From contig NTMA01000098.1 of the NCBI GenBank assembly GCA_002917075.1, positions 85,680 to 149,679 on the forward strand: DNA of 64,000 nt, read 5' to 3'. This DNA comes from Hawksworthiomyces lignivorus (taxonomy: Eukaryota; Ascomycota; Sordariomycetes; Ophiostomatales; Ophiostomataceae). The notes beneath the pieces were generated by a model, which was not told the DNA's origin, ran no database searches, and was given only the letters and a program-made list of their open reading frames with translations. Below, piece by piece: positions 10,696 to 21,329 of this stretch; the stretch's first letter is position 1, and the number at the start of each line of letters is the position of its first letter. A program made the translations under genes and the position numbers.

Positions 10696-11693
10696 TTACA
10701 GCCCAAGGTGCTTGTTGAACCAGGCGATGGCCTGGTCCTCGGCCTGGATTGCCTGCTTGACGACGTCATTGCGCGTCGAGTCTGCGCGGACGCAGAAGCC
10801 GTGGCCGCAGTCCTTGTAGAAGATAACTTCACCGCGGGTCGGCTCGGGCTGCTTCTCGACGGCATTCTTGATGATCTCCATGTTCTCCTTGGAGAGGGTC
10901 GCGTCCAGCTCGCCAATGGCGAACGACACGGGCACCGTCATGGTGTCGGCGACGTCGCTGGGGTCGAACATGCTGGGATGGCCGGTGAAGCCGACGTTGA
11001 TCAGGGGCACGTCCTTCTTCGCGTCGCCCTCTCCCACGGCCACGGTCACGTTGTGTGACATCAGCAGCGTGTGCTTGCCGCCCCAGCAGAAGCCGGCCGC
11101 GGCGATGCGCGCGTCGGCGCCCTCCGCCTTGCGGAGAGCCTCAAAGAAGGCCTTGACGCGGGGATAGGACTTGCCAATGCGGTTGGTCATGAAGAACGGG
11201 AGAACTCCGGGAATCACGCGAGCGACATAGTATCTATTCCCTTTCGGTCAGTCATCCTGTGGGAAATTGGAGGAGAGGCATGAGAAGCTTGCGTCAAACT
11301 CACGGCTTGGCAAACATGCTGCTGTTCATGAGGTTCCGCATAACATCAATCACCCACACCGGAGCCGCGCGACCTAAGAGACGGATCAGCATTAGTTTTT
11401 GAAATGCCTTTGGTTTTTGTAGCCGTGTGGCCGAGAGTGGCGTCTCAGTTGTTACCTTCCATGAACTCGGGCAGATAGACCTTGTAGGCGCCCTTGTCAG
11501 CATAGTGGTCGGCGAGGAGGCGGTTGTTGACAAACTCCCAACCAAAGGCGTCGGGGATGATCACGATGATTCCCTTGGTCTCACGGCCGTCTGCTGGCCC
11601 GGTGGCATAAGTGTCCAGGCCATGCAGCTTGATGATCTCTCCACGAGGCTTGCCTTCGTGGACTCCGCCGGTGAAGCATTCAGGGCAGGACAT
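10696..11693 (-). CDS. Dienelactone hydrolase family protein
   Basis: Exons are 11693-11456, 11373-11304 and 11233-10696 (281 aa), joined by GT-AG introns with frame kept throughout. I start at the ATG at 11693 because the N-terminus (MSCPECFTGGVHEGKPRG) matches the usual fungal family start; upstream in-frame residues begin from other methionines with no family resemblance. The alpha/beta-hydrolase triad is complete: nucleophile Cys152 in GFCWGGKH, Asp213 in GELDATL and His247 in CGHGFCVR. Cys as nucleophile is typical of carboxymethylenebutenolidase (DLH). There is no signal peptide, so it is probably cytosolic. Bacterial DLH opens dienelactones in chlorocatechol breakdown, but fungal homologues are broad and mostly uncharacterised. 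Neighbouring aldolase and monooxygenase genes make a catabolic role plausible. Confidence 0.88.
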
Positions 11694-12415
11694 TGTAATT
11701 GGCGGGGCGAGAACGGCCAAGAAAATAAGTATCTCCGTAAAAAGGGCGCCTCTCTCTGAGAGATTCAATTGGTTTCAAAATTAAATTTCCTTTAAGAGAA
11801 TCGGTTAAGAGATCTTTTTCTTTCGAAGATTTGCCAGGGATAGAAGCTCAATGCAGGGACAGAAGCTCCTAAAAAAAAGGAACAGGGCTGCTATAAGAGC
11901 CTTGTGTCGGGGATATCTGTGACGGGATAACAACCCCGGAGTTTAATAAAAACCGACAGTATTTAAATAGTCGATTGGTCCAATGCTACTTCAATCCCAA
12001 CCCAGCGCAGTGATAGACGAAACACTTGCTGTATCTGCAGAGAGTCGACGGATTTACATAGATTCAACGGATTTGCAAGACCGCGCTGTACACCGACCCC
12101 GAGAAAAACAGCATTATGACCCGACCTAGATGACGTGCAATGACAACAAATTAGGGTATAACTCCCAGATTTTCGGCTGAATATCGTAGGCCCGTTGGGT
12201 AGTTTCAATCGGATTCGGTACCTTTGTGCTCAGTCCAACGGAATCGGCATGGCCTTTCTGCCGACGCTTTGTAGTCGGCGCTTCGCGCATTTCATGAACA
12301 ACCGATCAACACCGAACTACTTTGGCGAGGAAAGACTTGCGCAATGCTAGAGCGTTTGATATGCTACCACCATAAATATGAAAAAAGTTTGAACAGCATC
12401 ACGTTTTCGCTATAT
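11694..12415. other. Intergenic region
   Basis: The 722-bp spacer between two minus-strand genes contains the promoter of the dienelactone-hydrolase-like gene. No gene or clear motif is seen. Confidence 0.5.
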
Positions 12416-13435
12416 CTACAATGTCGCATCTATCTTGGCCATATCCGCCATCAGCTCCCGACATTTGGCCTTCTCCGCCTCGGACGGCTCCAAGTACGGC
12501 CGCCTTGGGCGCATCTTCGCCTCGGCGTCGATGACGCCGGCCAGGGGGCCCGCCACGAAGAAGGATGAGGCGTACTTGGTCGTGGCGATGCCGTTCTTGC
12601 ACGGGCGCTCGGCCAGCGCCGCCTGCTGGTGCAGGACGAGAGCCTGGGCGCGGTCGGCCTCGCGCGCCTCGGCGGTGCGGACGTCCTTCTCGGTGATGTA
12701 GCTGCCGCTCTTGCTGCCGGTCCACAGCTCATAGATCTTGACGGCGGTCTTGGGGAAGACGTTGCCAAACGCGGTGATGCAGCCGGCGGCGCCGACGGCG
12801 AGCGCGCCGATGAGGAAGTCTGCCTGGCCGCCGTAGACGGCGAACTGGCTCGGCGGCAGCTCGGCGGCCAGGCGGGTGACCTTGGCGACGGATCCGCAGG
12901 TCAGCTTGACGCCGACGATGACGCCCGGGTGCCGCCGCGCCAGGTTGGCGATGGTGTCCGAGTCGAGGTCGATGCCGTTGCACACGCCCGGGAAGTTGTA
13001 GATGACAATGGGCAGCGGGGTCGCGGCGGCGACCTCGTCGTAGAAGCGCGCGATGACGGCGGGCGAGCCGGCCTTGGGGCCAAAGTAGGCCGGCGGCAGC
13101 AGCAGCGCGTAGTTGGCGCCCGCGGCCTTGGCGTCCGCCAGGAACTCGAGCACCTGCGCCGTGCTGTGGCCGCTGACGCCGGCCATGATGGGGAAGGCGG
13201 GGCCGACGGCGGCGCGCGCGGCCTCCAGCAGCGCGCGGCGCTCCTCGCGGGTCAGCAGAAAGGTCTCGGCGTTGGTGCCCAGGACCACCAGGCCCGCCAG
13301 GCCCGTCGTGGCCAGGTGGGCAAAGTACTTCTTCTGGTCGTCCAGCAGCAGCTTGTCGGTCTCCGGATCGAAGAGCGTCACGGCCGGCGTCCAGACGCCC
13401 GGCGGCGGAACAGGGGGGTGGGCTGCGGCAGACAT
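12416..13435 (-). CDS. DapA-family (dihydrodipicolinate synthase-like) class I aldolase
   Basis: This is a single-exon gene of 339 aa with ATG at 13435. The fold is a (beta/alpha)8 class I aldolase. The Schiff-base lysine is Lys177 in GVKLTCG and the catalytic tyrosine is Tyr146 in IYNFPG. The substrate-carboxylate motif, usually GTTGE, is GTNAE at residues 53-57. Filamentous fungi make lysine by the alpha-aminoadipate route, so this is not a lysine enzyme. Candidate activities in the family are 4-hydroxy-2-oxoglutarate aldolase, keto-deoxy sugar acid aldolase (as in fungal galacturonate breakdown) or hydratase-aldolase of aromatic pathways. There is no targeting peptide. It stands divergent from the FAD monooxygenase across a 1.6-kb region that carries a repeat array. 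Confidence 0.85.
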   Translation of the reverse strand: MSAAAHPPVPPPGVWTPAVTLFDPETDKLLLDDQKKYFAHLATTGLAGLVVLGTNAETFLLTREERRALLEAARAAVGPAFPIMAGVSGHSTAQVLEFLADAKAAGANYALLLPPAYFGPKAGSPAVIARFYDEVAAATPLPIVIYNFPGVCNGIDLDSDTIANLARRHPGVIVGVKLTCGSVAKVTRLAAELPPSQFAVYGGQADFLIGALAVGAAGCITAFGNVFPKTAVKIYELWTGSKSGSYITEKDVRTAEAREADRAQALVLHQQAALAERPCKNGIATTKYASSFFVAGPLAGVIDAEAKMRPRRPYLEPSEAEKAKCRELMADMAKIDATL

Positions 13436-15046
13436 GGCTGGTCCCTCTTATCGTTGTATCTCTCCGTGTGCCAATGTGAAGCTGGAACAAAAAAGGGAAA
13501 AAGAATAAAAAATTACGAATAACTTCCGGGAATAGCAGAACCTTTTATTGTTGCGCTTTCATTCTCGTTTACACTTTGGGTGTCAGTTCGTGTCGGAATC
13601 GGGCAATTAGTAGCATTAAGCTGCCGAAATCGGCAGGCTGGAGAGCAGCGGAGTCGAGGGGTCCGCAAAGGAAGCTTGAGGCGAGGCGATCGCTGGACTG
13701 CATCCCTGGCGGCCATCTTGCGTAAGTACAGTACAGATCCCGCAATCGACAGATCTGATTTTCGCCTTTACACATATGTATATCGCCTGTTGGTGTAATC
13801 TGCCACAGCCAGCTGTGAATTACAGACAACCGAGACGCCTCTTCAACGCCACACAGATAGAGAATCGCAGTGCAAATGGCAGAGCACATGCTCATGTTTG
13901 GAAGCGCACAAATCAACGGAATCTAAGCAAGAAATCTACAAAGGATGGCTGCGATTTTAGTACGCGTGCTGTGGCCTATGTGCCTAGCTAGCAATTAGGC
14001 CAGTCGCATCTCTAGCTTTGAACGGATATCGCAGTGGTCCTCACACACGCGGGAAAGGATCCGATTTCCCCCACGCTCGAGGCACAAGACACGAACTCCC
14101 ATCCCAGAGTCAGTGAATGACAATTCGAAGACACGATGCACTGTCTCCAGATCCCCCATTTTTCATGCTGCTCCTACCACATCCACTCCAGGTGTTTTGC
14201 CTTGGTTTTTCCGACGTAAACCTGTTTGTCCGACGTACGTGCTTTGTCCGACACGAAGTATTTGTCCGACGTGAACCGACCAAAACTTGATGTCATCACT
14301 AGCTCAAGGCCAAGGCGGGAGGACTCCTCCATCGAAGCTACCTACGTAGCTTTAGCTGCGTTTTGAAATTGGCGACTTTAGTGGGCTACAAAGACAGTTG
14401 TCCATCTACGTAGACGTATTTCACAACACAAAGTCAACTGAATATCCCCCAACCGGATCTGGCAAGCCTCCAGGTGAAAACAGGAACAGACCAGACCCCA
14501 CTCAACCCACATGTGAGGTCTCGCCCAGGAAAGGTATGGCACCGGTCAACTGGACCCATCCCAAGTGCAGTATTTTTGCTTCTTCTGGACGAAGGAAGAA
14601 GCATGTCGTTTCCGACTTAGTGTGCGTTTATTACATTAGCATACGGCTCGCCGCCCACTCACATTCTTCTTTGCAACTAGCTAACTGGCTTGACCGTCAC
14701 ATCGGGTCTGTTTCTCTGTGGGATTTCCCACCTGCCTGGTGCTTGCTCCATTTCTTCCGCAATAAGCAACGTAGTCGTAGCCGCTGCTGGCCCTCGTCGT
14801 TCCGTGGGACGATTATTTTCTCTCATGTTCTCTTCTTGCACCTCTCCCTCCTTAGCTTCCCGTTGCCAACGTCTCTCTAACGTCGATCGAATCCGGTGAC
14901 CTCACCGCCCCAGCGAAGCCTTGCGCTCTCATCAAGTAATATTCTGTTTCAGCTCTTTTCTGCCCGACTGCACCTTTCCTCTTAAGTCGTTTTGCTGCTA
15001 TTGCTCGCCGCTTTGTCCATCTCTCCTCTCCGCCCTGCCCTCCACC
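13436..15046. promoter_or_regulatory. Divergent intergenic region between aldolase and monooxygenase
   Basis: The 1.6-kb region separates the aldolase (-) and FAD monooxygenase (+) starts. It contains four copies of a roughly 19-bp GTCCGAC repeat (14201-14277), a 7-bp-arm hairpin (14335-14352) and a TCTACGTAGA palindrome (14405-14414). The last 200 bp before the monooxygenase ATG are pyrimidine-rich. No gene is seen. Confidence 0.55.
14201..14277. repeat. Four degenerate ~19-bp tandem repeats with core TTTGTCCGAC
   Basis: The cores are TTTTTCCGACGT, GTTTGTCCGACGT, CTTTGTCCGACAC and ATTTGTCCGACGT, starting about 19 bases apart. Cores are better conserved than the intervening bases, as expected of clustered binding sites rather than a simple minisatellite. 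The array sits about 770 bp from each flanking start codon. Confidence 0.75.
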
Positions 15047-15341
15047 ATGGCTTCTGCCGCTCATTCGCCACGCGTACTGATCGTCGGCGGCGGCATCGGT
15101 GGGCTGTTTCTGGCCCAGTTCCTGCGCAAGAATGGAATACAGTTCGACGTCTTCGAACGTGATGCTAGTCTAACGGCGCGCCCCGTCGGTTGGGCCATCG
15201 GACTGTCCATGTACGTTGTGTAACTCTCAGATGTGATTTCGATGCGCTGGATTTGCGTGTGCTGTTGGCCCGTCCTCTACTTTGGCCCCCAACCTTTATA
15301 CAATTTTCGTTGGTGTTCCCCTATCTCTGTTACACAGATAC

Positions 15342-15387
<46 letters not shown>

Positions 15388-16883
15388 GAAAGACCATTAT
15401 ATATCAGATATATGACCTGTTAGAGCATGGCATATTTTCTTCTCTTTCCTTTTTCTTTTCTCCTTATTTCCTTAGTCGCCTGAGCGATGCGGTTTTCGTT
15501 TCATCTGATGCTGAACTTGATGGACTGACAAATGATAAATGTGCTGCAATCCCCCAAGATACGGGGTATTGCTGCCTTCTTGCAATTTTTTGTTCAATTA
15601 AAGGCTAGACGACTATGCTTCCTTTTTTCCAGATGATGTTCCTCCACTTCGTTCAACCTGCCACCTGCTGCCGCTAGATCTCCCATCACAGTTCATCATG
15701 TACCCGCCAGGAGGCATGCGCATTGGCGTCGAGGATACGCCGGAGACGCCATGCGTCCGGGCCAACCGCCAGAAATTGCGGGAGCTCCTCCTGACGGGGT
15801 TGGACGTGCATTGGGGAAAGCACGCCATCCGCGTGGAAGAAGACAAGGCGGCCAAGAAGGTGACGGTGCACTTTAAGGACGGCACGTCGGCAACCGGTGA
15901 TCTTCTGGTGGGTGTTGACGGCACCTGGAGCAAAGGTATGCTGGCTCTCTTTGTTTCCTCCCAAGCTGTTCAGCTTATTTATAGTGTTTCATGGTCTTGC
16001 CGATGCTGTTCTAACCCTTCAGTGCGCGAACATGTTCTTGGTCGGCCCAATAGCGAGACCCTGCAGGCGGTCCCCATGGCCATGGTCAATGGCGAGGCCA
16101 CCCTCTCCGGCAAGGCGTTCGAGAGGCAGCTGCGCCTGGGCCACAGCTCCTACATCGCCATCCATCCCGGCACTATATTCTTCTGCGGCCTTGACAAGGT
16201 TTCGCCGGACGGCGATTCCGGCAGCTTCTACTGGAACCTGTACATGCGGGACGACGACGCGGGCAAGCCGGACCACTGGCTGCGCACGGCGACCCCCGAA
16301 GCCAAGTATGCTCACTTCCTGGAAAGGACGTCGGGCATTATCGATCCCAAATATACCCAGATTGTCCGCGACGGCGGTCCTGCGGTGGTGGCTGAGGCGT
16401 TCAGTCTGTACTACGATGCTATCATCAAGAATCTGCCGACCGGCAGTCGGGTGCTCCTCATTGGCGATGCCGCCCATCCCACAACGCCATGTGAGTACTA
16501 TTTCGTTTTCATTTTCTCTTGAGCTACAACGCTATTTGAGTTTTTGCTTAGTCGTGGCGCTGTCTCCCCTCTTCTCTTGTATACTAATGGAGGCTCCAGT
16601 CCGAGGAGAAGGTGGTATCGCGGCTATCAAGGACGCGCTTCTTCTGAGCCAGCTGCTGGCCAAGGTTGACAGCAGCGACGACGCCGCTCTGACTGAGGCC
16701 CTGGACAGCTTCCAAAATGAGGTGATGGAGCGGGGTTCCGTCGTGGTGCAGATGTCGCGGGATGCCGTGCTGAACACCGGTCCCGCCAGGAGCGGGAAGC
16801 CCCGGAGCTGGGGCTACGAGACACGCCCGATTCCAGCGCGGGAAGAGTCGCTAGGGCTGGGTGGTGTGGCAACGTCCGCTTGA
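15047..16883 (+). CDS. FAD-dependent aromatic-type monooxygenase
   Basis: Best model: exons 15047-15210, 15476-15540, 15633-15935, 16023-16490 and 16600-16883 (427 aa, in frame). Exons 1, 3, 4 and 5 are well supported; exon 2 is my choice among weak signals. The FAD-binding motif is at the N-terminus (VLIVGGGIGGLFLAQFLRKN). The second FAD/NADPH motif is IGDAAHPTTPFRGEGG, formed across intron 4, where T|TC restores the phenylalanine. The group includes salicylate-hydroxylase-like class A enzymes. No signal peptide or membrane anchor is seen. Between exons 1 and 2 the usual segment after GWAIGLS (about 15-20 residues in relatives, by my recollection) is absent, and intron 1 contains a run of 40 T. 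The substrate is unknown. Confidence 0.75.
15347..15386. repeat. Homopolymer run of 40 T
   Basis: An uninterrupted T40 lies within the proposed first intron (15211-15475) of the FAD monooxygenase. Read on the other strand it is a poly-A run, so it could be a retroposition scar or simple slippage. Its length may be unreliable in assembly. Confidence 0.9.
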
Positions 16884-17435
16884 GCTATCTGGGCGCTCTA
16901 TTTGCAGAGTGTTGTGAGCTGTTGCACACTTGCATTTTGGTTTGGCATTTTGGCAGTGATTTCATATTCCCCATCTGTCTATAGCAGTGCTTCTTTTCCA
17001 GTCACGACCATATATACATGCTTTATATTCCTCACATTAGCTGGTAGCGTAATGAAATTCGTCAGTGTTGCGTCTTTCTCTATGTAGAGGGGTCGTAGAC
17101 TCTTGGAATACCCGCTCATACATTATCGAGTCGATGGACGTCATCATGCCTAGCCCTTCCAGCAACAGGGCACCAAGAGGTGACCATATTTGTCTTCCCG
17201 CCTTTCCGTTTCTATTTTACAAAATCCTTTAAACGCCTGCCAGCCATCCTTCTCTGTTATGCAAGAAAACAATATACAAGGATGCGCCTCCCAATACGAA
17301 AAGCAAACAAAACCCATGACAAATGAGAGTAATGAGGGAGTAGAAACAAAGAGTGGAGGAGTAGAGTGGTTTGGATATGTGGAGATCTCGGTGATCGGGC
17401 GTCTTAACAAGGTGGTGGGAGCCGGTCTTCTAAGT
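16884..17435. other. Convergent 3' intergenic region
   Basis: The spacer lies between the ends of the FAD monooxygenase (+) and TIM17 (-). No gene is seen. Confidence 0.55.
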
Positions 17436-18107
17436 TTAGACGGCCACCTTGTCGGGCTGTGGAGGCGGCGCCGGAAGCTGCAAGAATTTAGTGTCAAAAA
17501 TAAGGATCAACAACAGCGAGAGAACAGCAATTTAAGAAGAGCAGTCATAGCCATCCGCCACCGGCGTTTGCTTACCTCCAGCTTGGTAGTTCCTGCCATC
17601 ATCTTCTGGAAGGCAATGCCGACGCCCTCGATGACTGCCAGCAGCACGGCACAGCCAATGGCACCGTTGCGCGCTGCCTTATAGCCACCGCGGATAGCCA
17701 GCGAACCACCGGTGAAGAAACCAGCGATGATGGCGTTATACGGATCCTCCTTCTTCCGGATGCCCTTGACAGCGCAGTCGAAGGTAGAGAAGAGGCCGCC
17801 CCAGACACCGAAGTTGCCACCTAATACGGGTGCGCGCATCTTAATCGCCGTCAAGGCACCGATACGCCGTTCGCCATAGGGAGAGTTACGGAAGCCTTTG
17901 ATGCCGTGCCAGATGGTACCACCGATCGCCTGAGTGCGCAAGTCAGTCAGTTGCGGTTCACGTTCATTTGCCTCTACATTCGGAATACCCCTCGCGTGAC
18001 ATCTTCGGCGAGGCGGGCGGGGGAAGGAATCAACATACACCCATGCAAAAGGCACCGCCGAAGTCATTAAGAATGACATAGGGGCAGGGATCCCGGCCGT
18101 GATCCAT
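17436..18107 (-). CDS. TIM17: Mitochondrial import inner membrane translocase subunit Tim17
   Basis: Exons are 18107-18039, 17929-17576 and 17477-17436 (154 aa, the usual Tim17 length). The N-terminus [20 protein letters not shown] and the continuation [20 protein letters not shown] across intron 1 are diagnostic. Four glycine-rich membrane segments follow, with [22 protein letters not shown] and a segment around [16 protein letters not shown]. The last exon encodes only [13 protein letters not shown]. Tim17 is a core membrane subunit of the TIM23 complex that moves presequence proteins across the mitochondrial inner membrane. The longest single ORF misses both terminal exons. Nothing is abnormal. 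Confidence 0.95.
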
Positions 18108-19971
18108 TGCTGCAGAGGTAATACAGGAGGTGAGGCGTTGTAGGAGGTACCAGAACTGAGAGAGAAGATGATCTCTGTTCCTACCGAGGATCAGAGGTTC
18201 GGCAGTGTGCGACTGGTCTCGAATCTATGTGAGATAGAGTATGAGAGAGCCTTCCAGGAGAATGCCGTCAAACCGTCGTATGATAGGGTTGTGTCGTCTC
18301 AGAGCGGTGTGTCGTGATAGGAGTGCCGATAGTTGTCCAACAAAGACGTCAATCAGATATCTATTGCATTTCCGTGTAATTTTTTTTTTTCCTTGACGTC
18401 TCTATGCTCTTCCTCCCGCTTCGGCTGGAGAAAATTTTGCGCACGGACCAGTAAAGGTGGGTTGGGCAAACCGAACAGCCGTGGTGTCATGAGTCGCCGT
18501 ATTAAGTAAGCAAATCCAATAGTGAAAGTCGCACAACAATTTACACTAGCCAAGCGTTAACAGGCTAGCTACTCCGTATAAACAACTCGCCATCAATGGA
18601 TTGATTCCACTGGCGAATTGCCTTCTTTCTCGCAATTGTATTTTACCCCGTATCTTTCTCGCCGTAGGTTTCCGACGAGCTGGCTCCTGTCGACATATTT
18701 TTAATTGCCTTGGTTGCGCTTGTCCAATGACCGAGATCTTCTGCGGCAGCCATATGCAACTATACAGCTCCCCCGGCCCTCCTGACGAAAGATGATGAAT
18801 ACATTACGGCTGATGTTCTTCTCGACCTCTCTCCGTCTCGTAAGATTCATTGTGGCACTCTACTCAACCGACACGCAATTTCGTTGGACCGAGATCGGCG
18901 GCGTTGTTCGATCCTGTGCATGAAAACGCACAAAGCCGATTTTTTTTTTGACTCGTCCTCATATTCTCACTTGCGATTGTTCTTTCATTTTGTCTTTTAA
19001 CAGATCTTATGTGTGTTGTATCCATGTGCATGTTCTACTTCCTTTGTTACTTGTCCGATTGGTTGGAACACTAATTAGCTGAAGGGAGTCTTTGCGAAAG
19101 GTGGAAATCCACGACATATTCTTATTTCTTCTTTTCGTCTTAGTTTTGTCTTGGCTGTAATTTGTGACTAGAACTTCCGTTACGCTACCAACGGATGTCT
19201 CTAGAACAGCCGCACCTATTGTAGTCATTCTAGCTGACCGGTATCAGCGTTTATTCTTTGGCCTCTAAATCTACACAAGCATATATCCTGGAATAATATG
19301 GTTAAGGTTTGAGACTAACCTGCAATAAGCATACCTGGAATACTCGTATACTAGCACAGTAACAATTTATGTGTGGGTGCACGTTGGGCTCGCTTTGTGA
19401 TCTTAATGACAGACCGGAGCGGAGCAGGCAGGGGGATCGTGTCACCCACAGACAAATAGACATGTACTTTGACTCACAGATCTTGCCTCCCATCCACAAA
19501 TACCAGGGGAAGGAAGCTAATGTTGGCCTCCCTTTTGGGCACGTCGTTGGTTTTTACGCCTGTATTTGCCTCATATTGACATTCTCGCCCAAGCACCGAG
19601 TGTGCCATTGATAAGGGAAAAAGGCTACGAGAGACAAGCGGCTCCGGTTCCCTCTTCTCTCGTTCCGTGCCGCGCACAGAAAACGAAATAAAAGAATAAA
19701 AAAAAATAAAGAAGATACCTATGGACAAAGCGGTGAATCGTTCATTTAGACTGTTGAAGTGCCATGCGGGATGCGCCGCTGTACATCGCGTGCCCATGCC
19801 TTGAAAAAGAGGTAGGAGCGTTCCCACTTTTCTCCCCCTTTGCGAACTTCCCTACCTCCGCCTCTTTGAACCCTTCCCGTCTTCTATTTACGTCGGTATC
19901 CGAAAACACGCCGGGTCTTTTCTGTCTTTCATTCTTTCTTTTCCCCCTTTTCTTCTTTTTTTTTTTCCCTC
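18108..19971. other. Long intergenic region
   Basis: This is 1.86 kb upstream of TIM17 and of the possible gene at 19972. A pyrimidine-rich tract directly precedes 19972. No other gene is seen. Confidence 0.5.
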
Positions 19972-20541
19972 ATGATGCAATCAGTTACCGAGTCGCGTCA
20001 TCTGGGACATTCGGCAGCTTATGGCGGTGACAATAGCCCTACAAATAGTGGCAAGCACTCTCCAGATTCTCTCCAGACAAAACAAAGTCTGGATGACAAG
20101 CATCAAGAGCAGCAATTACTACACCAACAAACTCAAGAATTCTTGCCCCGAAAAGAGGAGGATCACGCATCTACGCCAGCTGGGGCTGTGACGAGACAAT
20201 TTGCTTTGAGGCCAGCTGGTGGTCAACAAAGCACCTCCGATTTTAGTTCCAGTATGGCCGTTGCAGAATTCACCGTTTCCGGCGCCAGATCCGGGCAGAA
20301 TATAAGCAACCGCAGCGGCAATGAAAGTAGCGCCGATGTTGGAAAAGGGACAGCGTCTTCGACGTCTGGCTGTCCCGGTTGTCGGAAGCGCCTTCAAGCA
20401 GATGGAGGTTATGGTGCCGGTCCAGGTACGAATCATTTTCCACCGTCTTTCACTCATCCCCCCCATACAACGATGACTCCCATCCCTTTATCCATAATCA
20501 TGACCGCCGCCATCTCCTGCGCCGGCCTCGTATTGTGTTAG
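19972..20541 (+). CDS. Possible hypothetical protein, Gln/Ser-rich, boundaries uncertain
   Basis: An open frame of 189 codons begins with two ATGs right after a long pyrimidine tract, the normal setting of a fungal start codon. The product is hydrophilic and rich in Gln, Ser, His and Thr, with a CPGCRKR motif near residue 133. The last 40 residues, after a GTACGA at 20427, look like intron read-through (Pro/Thr then hydrophobic). The real gene may therefore be spliced, for example to an AG at 20750, which would add only about 11 codons. I do not recognise the protein. It could also be a leader exon or an upstream ORF related to DUG2, 0.8 kb downstream. Confidence 0.35.
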   Translation: MMQSVTESRHLGHSAAYGGDNSPTNSGKHSPDSLQTKQSLDDKHQEQQLLHQQTQEFLPRKEEDHASTPAGAVTRQFALRPAGGQQSTSDFSSSMAVAEFTVSGARSGQNISNRSGNESSADVGKGTASSTSGCPGCRKRLQADGGYGAGPGTNHFPPSFTHPPHTTMTPIPLSIIMTAAISCAGLVLC

Positions 20542-21329
20542 CCCTCCCTATCTAGACGCATGCCCATGCTCTCGCCGTTGATCTCGTTCTGGCCACCGAG
20601 ATGATCGCTGGCTTCTGCTCGTGATTTCTTCCGCAATTTGTCTTCTATAAGCAGATTCATAGCATTTTCAAGAAATGACCTGCAAGTCCAGCCTCAAAAT
20701 CGCATCTCTTGACCCCTTAATTGGCTGGGCTGCGTGGTTGGATTGTGCAGAGAGGAGCATCCTGACCGACTGTGGACATGCTTAAAAAGGAAGTTTTGAT
20801 ATTTCGGGATGTCGGCCGCTAAAAAGAACCCAATGCCGCTAAAACGAACTGAAAGAGAACATATCACAGCCCGTGTGCATGGGGAAAAGCTGGCTCACTG
20901 TGGAGGTCTCCGTTATTAAAGTATTGCTATATTGCAGTTAAAGCTGTATAGCGTGGAAATGGAGATCCTGGAGGGGCAAACACCAGCCGGAACCAAGGGG
21001 CTAAGAAATGCAACTAAAATCCAGACCGACGGTTTTATGATGGTACCAACTATGATATTGCGAGATCAGCGGCGACATTGGCGCAATAATTTTTAGCGCC
21101 CTGTTCTTCTACTTTGCCGTGCATTGTTTTCCTTCTAAAGCTGCTTCAAAGTCGCTCCTCGTCCCGGTACCACAATCTGCACAGAGATCTGCCGCCCCCA
21201 ACACACCACACCGTTCCACCTCTCGTCCCGGACCTTCTCCCCCCTTCCTATACGCTGCCCCTGTTCTTGTCTCTATTTTCTCATCTATTGCCTTTGCTGT
21301 TCTAATTGCCTCCAGCCGCCGCAGAAGCT
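20542..21329. other. Upstream region of DUG2
   Basis: The 788-bp region ends in a pyrimidine-rich leader (about 21220-21300) typical of a fungal promoter and 5' UTR. No further gene is seen. Confidence 0.5.

Noticed and set aside
12629..13522. 297-codon frame antisense to the aldolase
   Set aside because: Shadow of a GC-rich gene with Arg/Gly/Gln bias; the aldolase lysine and tyrosine motifs are on the minus strand.
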